Part shown: in pieces, positions 61,379-64,000 of the stretch
Layout: every line of letters starts with the position of its first letter
How positions within the stretch are numbered: position 1 is the stretch's first letter
Assembly: GCA_029261995.1 (NCBI GenBank)
Contig: JAJDAF010000049.1
Coordinates: 1 to 64,000, forward strand
Direction of reading: 5' to 3'
DNA from: Candidatus Zhuqueibacterota bacterium
Lineage (GTDB): Bacteria; Zhuqueibacterota; Zhuqueibacteria; Oceanimicrobiales; Oceanimicrobiaceae
Length of the DNA: 64,000 nt
Program-made: the position numbers and the translations under genes
Notes under the pieces: generated by a model
The model's input: the letters and a program-made list of their open reading frames with translations, nothing else
Database searches by the model: none
What the model was told of the DNA's origin: nothing

Positions 61379-62119
61379 CTACATAATTTGACAACCATCG
61401 ACACCAATCACTTGCCCGCTAACATAGTCGCTCAACTCAGTGCTCAGAAAGAGCACAACCCTGGCTACATCGACTGACGTGCCAATCCTGCCGAGCGCAA
61501 CGTTGTTCAAGAGTTTGACTTTGAAGTCATCACGCAAATCCCGGGTCATGTCTGTGTCGATAAGACCCGGCGCCACAGCGTTGACCGTGATCCCAGCCGG
61601 GCCCAGTTCGCGGGCGGCTGCCTTGGTCATGCCGATGATGAAAGCCTTGCTGCCGGCATACGCCACCTGCCCGCTGTTTCCGTTGCGGCCAACGATCGAA
61701 GACAGGTTGACAATCTTGCCATGGCCGTGCTTGGTCATGATTCTCGCCGCGTGCTGCATGCAGAGGAAGGCGCCGCGATTGTTGGTGTCAACCACCTTCT
61801 GGAATTCACCACTCGAGGTCATGAGCAGAAGATTGTTGCTGACGACGCCGGCATTATTAACCAGCACGTCGATGCCGCCGAGCCGTCTGACCTCCACAAA
61901 CATCGCTTTCACCTCCTGCTCATTCGACACGTCGGCCCTAACTTTGACCCCTTCCCGGCCTTTGTCGTGCAGTTCGGAGAGCAACGCATCCACTTCCTTT
62001 TCACTCTGATTGTAGTTGGCGATGATCCGCGCGCCGTGTTCCGCCAGCAGTAAGGCCGTGGCGCGACCAATCCCGCGGCTCGCCCCTGTCACCAATACGG
62101 TTTTGTTTTTCAGCATCAT
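61379..62119 (-). CDS. FabG-like short-chain dehydrogenase/reductase
   Basis: 246 residues. ATG 62119 has CGGAG upstream; the open frame further upstream overlaps luxC and is not used. Classical SDR: VLVTGASRGIGRATALLLAE, VLVNNAGVV, catalytic Ser in NLSSIVGRNGNSG, YAGSKAFIIG with Tyr and Lys, ITVNAVAPGLIDTDM. It looks like a 3-oxoacyl-ACP reductase. It follows luxC by 11 bp; with LuxC and LuxE it forms an acyl-processing set, perhaps making a hydroxyacyl or reduced acyl group for the polysaccharide. Confidence 0.85.
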   Translation of the reverse strand: MMLKNKTVLVTGASRGIGRATALLLAEHGARIIANYNQSEKEVDALLSELHDKGREGVKVRADVSNEQEVKAMFVEVRRLGGIDVLVNNAGVVSNNLLLMTSSGEFQKVVDTNNRGAFLCMQHAARIMTKHGHGKIVNLSSIVGRNGNSGQVAYAGSKAFIIGMTKAAARELGPAGITVNAVAPGLIDTDMTRDLRDDFKVKLLNNVALGRIGTSVDVARVVLFLSTELSDYVSGQVIGVDGCQIM

Positions 62120-62130
62120 CTCAAGCTCCG

Positions 62131-63417
62131 TTAGTTCTTGAGTAGCACCCATCGCACCAGGCGGCTCAAAGTCAAAATGCCATCCCACGGCAGGTCGAAA
62201 TCGTGCATCCTGCCCGGCGGGACAATGCGATCGACACCTTTGTAGGCGACTTTGCTCGCGAAGGCTCGCTTCTTGCATTCGTCCAATATGCAGACGCTCA
62301 TGGCTTGAACTTTCCTGGTCACGAGTTCCACAACCCGGTCGATGTTGCCGACTTCCTTGATGTAAATGGTTTTGCCATGCACCGGCTCTTCAAGCTTCAC
62401 GTCTTCATCGATTAGAATGGTCCAGGACAAATCATCGGACTTGACAATATTTTTGCTTTCATCGAGCAAATAGTGGCCGCGCGCATTGATGATCCGTGAG
62501 GCCATTCCCTGCGAGACCGGCTGGCGTTTGAGTTTCTCCGGCAGCTTTTCGAAAAAATACCGGAGTTTTTTGGCGATTTCATCAATGCCATACTTGCTTG
62601 CTTCGAAGAAATATACTTGAGGCGACGAACACGCGGCCTGGTTGAAAATGGCGATATCCTTGACTGCCGCAGCCAGAGCGCCTTCGAAGCGGTCGCTCTC
62701 AATGAACTCACGGTCAAACACGCCGAAGGAGTACTTGGGCCCAAACGGAATGGTCTCACAGTGGTCTTTTTGCGGCAGCGCGGTCACGGCGCGAACGGCG
62801 TCAGAACCGCCCCAGACGATCTTGCAATCCGCGGCCATGGAAAAACGCGTGCTCAGATTGTTGTCCTTGCCGTCGAAAGAGACCAGCGCAATTGAATTGA
62901 CAATATCCTTTCCGGAGTAGCTCTTGCCCGCCACTTCAACCCCGGTCTCAGCGAGATGGCGCAGGATGCGTGCGATAGTGCTGATATTGGCTTCAGGCGC
63001 CTTCACCAGGCTTCCGTTCCTGGACAGAACCGCTTGCACCACGGAAAAGAATGCCAGTGTCGGCACATTGTTGGCGATCCAATGACACACGATGCCGCGC
63101 GGCAACGCGCACAATTCGAAAGAGTGTTCCGTCTTCGTGAAATCTTCACAATAGGTTGGACCCTGGTAGTTCAGCCGACAGATTTTCTCCAGATTGCCTT
63201 TGCGCAACCACAGCGAAATATAGCTGACGCCATCGAGCGAATTGATCGCGGGGTCCTGAATAACGCTCCTGCCGAGCTTGGCGAGCAACGCGATAATCAC
63301 CTCAAGCGGCAGGTCGTGCAACTTCCGACGATTGCGCTCAACAGTTTCGGAGATTTCTCTAAAGTCGGCAAAACACCGCTCTTGGAATTTCCCGTCTAGT
63401 AATTGGCATGTGATCAT
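62131..63417 (-). CDS. luxC: LuxC-family acyl-CoA/acyl-protein reductase
   Basis: 428 residues. ATG 63417 is chosen because it lies 4 bp after the luxE stop; the open frame upstream overlaps luxE. Features: VCHWIANNVPTLAFFSVVQA, LVKAPEAN, KIVWGGSDAV, and the active-site region DIAIFNQAACSSPQVYFFEA with the acyl-accepting Cys. LuxC reduces a fatty acyl group held on LuxE to aldehyde in bioluminescence. LuxC/LuxE pairs also occur in non-luminous surface-polysaccharide loci, as here (no luxAB). Confidence 0.9.
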   Translation of the reverse strand: MITCQLLDGKFQERCFADFREISETVERNRRKLHDLPLEVIIALLAKLGRSVIQDPAINSLDGVSYISLWLRKGNLEKICRLNYQGPTYCEDFTKTEHSFELCALPRGIVCHWIANNVPTLAFFSVVQAVLSRNGSLVKAPEANISTIARILRHLAETGVEVAGKSYSGKDIVNSIALVSFDGKDNNLSTRFSMAADCKIVWGGSDAVRAVTALPQKDHCETIPFGPKYSFGVFDREFIESDRFEGALAAAVKDIAIFNQAACSSPQVYFFEASKYGIDEIAKKLRYFFEKLPEKLKRQPVSQGMASRIINARGHYLLDESKNIVKSDDLSWTILIDEDVKLEEPVHGKTIYIKEVGNIDRVVELVTRKVQAMSVCILDECKKRAFASKVAYKGVDRIVPPGRMHDFDLPWDGILTLSRLVRWVLLKN

Positions 63418-63421
63418 AAAG

Positions 63422-64000
63422 CTAGGCTCGAAATGTGTCGCCACAACCTCTGACTTCGACTTTTTCCATCCTGGATTTGAATCTAAAATATCGCCCTTTG
63501 CGGCCGCATGGACAGTCGTCCAGGCCAACCAGATAGCCGATGTCTTCCGTGAGAATGGATTGGCAGTAATAGCTGTCTGACAGAATGCTCATAACGTTGA
63601 TCAAACCGGGCTCATCGACACCACAGGGCTTGAGCGTTTGCCAGTCCCGTATAATAACATGTGAAAAGTTCGGGACGTGCTTGTTGCCCTGCTCGCAATC
63701 GACGAAGATGATGCCGGTCTGCTCCGCCATGCCGTAAAAGTCGTGCACTTTGCTCTTGCTTCCGCCAAACACTTTTGCGATTTCTTCGGAAAAGTGTGCC
63801 CTCGAGACTTGTTGCGCTTCAAGTTTCTTCCAACCACCACTGTGAAACAATCTCACATCGTTGAATTTGAAACCGGGTTTCATGTCGCGGATCTGCTGAT
63901 AGAAGACCGACCAAATGATGTAGGTAAAACCGAAGACGTAAACATCAGCACCAGCGCAATCCCGGGCGACGGCTTCAATCTCCGGCAGGTTCAATTCGAG
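63422..64000 (-). CDS. luxE: LuxE-like acyl-protein synthetase (3' part; runs off the right edge)
   Basis: The last 193 residues of an acyl-activating enzyme whose start lies beyond base 64000. Motifs: ADVYVFGFTYIIWSVFY, FNDVRLFHSGGWKK, VHDFYGMAEQTGIIFVDCEQ, ILTEDIGYLVGLDDCPCGRK. These fit the LuxE/acyl-adenylating fold (HSGGWK and YGMxE). The enzyme activates a carboxylate with ATP and passes it to LuxC. It is first in the visible part of the operon; an acyl carrier protein might be encoded further right. Confidence 0.85.
   Translation of the reverse strand, partial: LELNLPEIEAVARDCAGADVYVFGFTYIIWSVFYQQIRDMKPGFKFNDVRLFHSGGWKKLEAQQVSRAHFSEEIAKVFGGSKSKVHDFYGMAEQTGIIFVDCEQGNKHVPNFSHVIIRDWQTLKPCGVDEPGLINVMSILSDSYYCQSILTEDIGYLVGLDDCPCGRKGRYFRFKSRMEKVEVRGCGDTFRA

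Noticed and set aside
1-64000. tRNA or rRNA genes, prophage or transposase
   Set aside because: No cloverleaf-like T-loop/anticodon pattern, rRNA-like stretch, transposase motif or phage structural protein was recognised by eye. A tRNAscan/Infernal run would settle the RNA part.

Overview
The window looks like a chromosomal stretch of an uncultured Gram-negative bacterium of the FCB group, most like a KSB1/Calditrichota-type lineage. This is an inference. It rests on secreted proteins ending in type-IX-like sorting domains (the NYPNPFNPTT motif at 14747-15283 and a variant at 28016-31171), several outer-membrane beta-barrels, SBBP and S74 proteins, and Gram-negative capsule genes. No rRNA, tRNA, CRISPR array, transposase or phage structural gene was recognised.

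Region 1 (1-31.4 kb, mostly + strand) is accessory envelope and secretome DNA. It opens with the 5' part of a helical minus-strand gene, then a 29-unit array of degenerate 21-bp repeats (739-1347). Next come a membrane protein, a beta-barrel protein, a 1056-residue protein of unrecognised family with a frameshifted duplicate of its own 3' end, an OmpA-domain protein and a ricin-type lectin. A second block (12.7-20 kb) holds a collagen-like S74 auto-chaperone protein, a sorting-domain protein, a DUF2007-like protein, a CARDB protein and an LGFP-repeat protein. From 20 to 31 kb there are single genes or pairs: an alpha/beta hydrolase, an FtsX/MacB permease, a VOC protein, an outer-membrane protein with a lipoprotein, and a large SBBP beta-propeller protein. 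They are separated by two families of structured interspersed repeats, R1 (4 copies) and R2 (6 copies). These repeats are confined to 11.5-31.4 kb.

Region 2 (31.4-37.6 kb, minus strand) is ordinary metabolism: an OsmC-family protein, Kbl, a CoA-disulfide-reductase-like flavoprotein coupled to a CPWC membrane protein, a small secreted protein with a terminator, Pgk and a PilZ protein.

Region 3 (37.7-64 kb, all minus strand) is one long capsule/exopolysaccharide locus. Transcription runs from the right edge leftwards: LuxE, LuxC and a FabG-like SDR (an acyl-group module), a GT2, a LegB-like dehydratase, a nucleotidyltransferase, an epimerase, a GT4, a Wzy-like polymerase, AsnB, two copies of a GNAT / amidohydrolase / glycosyltransferase cassette, a class-II amidotransferase fused to a PP-loop enzyme, a deacetylase, a truncated ATP-grasp-like ORF, a hexapeptide acyltransferase, a DUF354 protein, two odd sugar-phosphate transferases and a Wzi-like outer-membrane protein. 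Together these would make, modify, polymerise and surface-anchor an amino- and acyl-decorated polysaccharide.

The strongest unusual signals are: (i) the duplicated GNAT/amidohydrolase/GT cassette in which each copy has lost a different gene; (ii) the R2 elements, whose arms change in concert between copies; (iii) two separate 21-bp-period arrays; (iv) the 1056-residue protein with its decayed tail duplicate; (v) several gene remnants, namely a GIY-YIG fragment, a GT tail and an ATP-grasp start.
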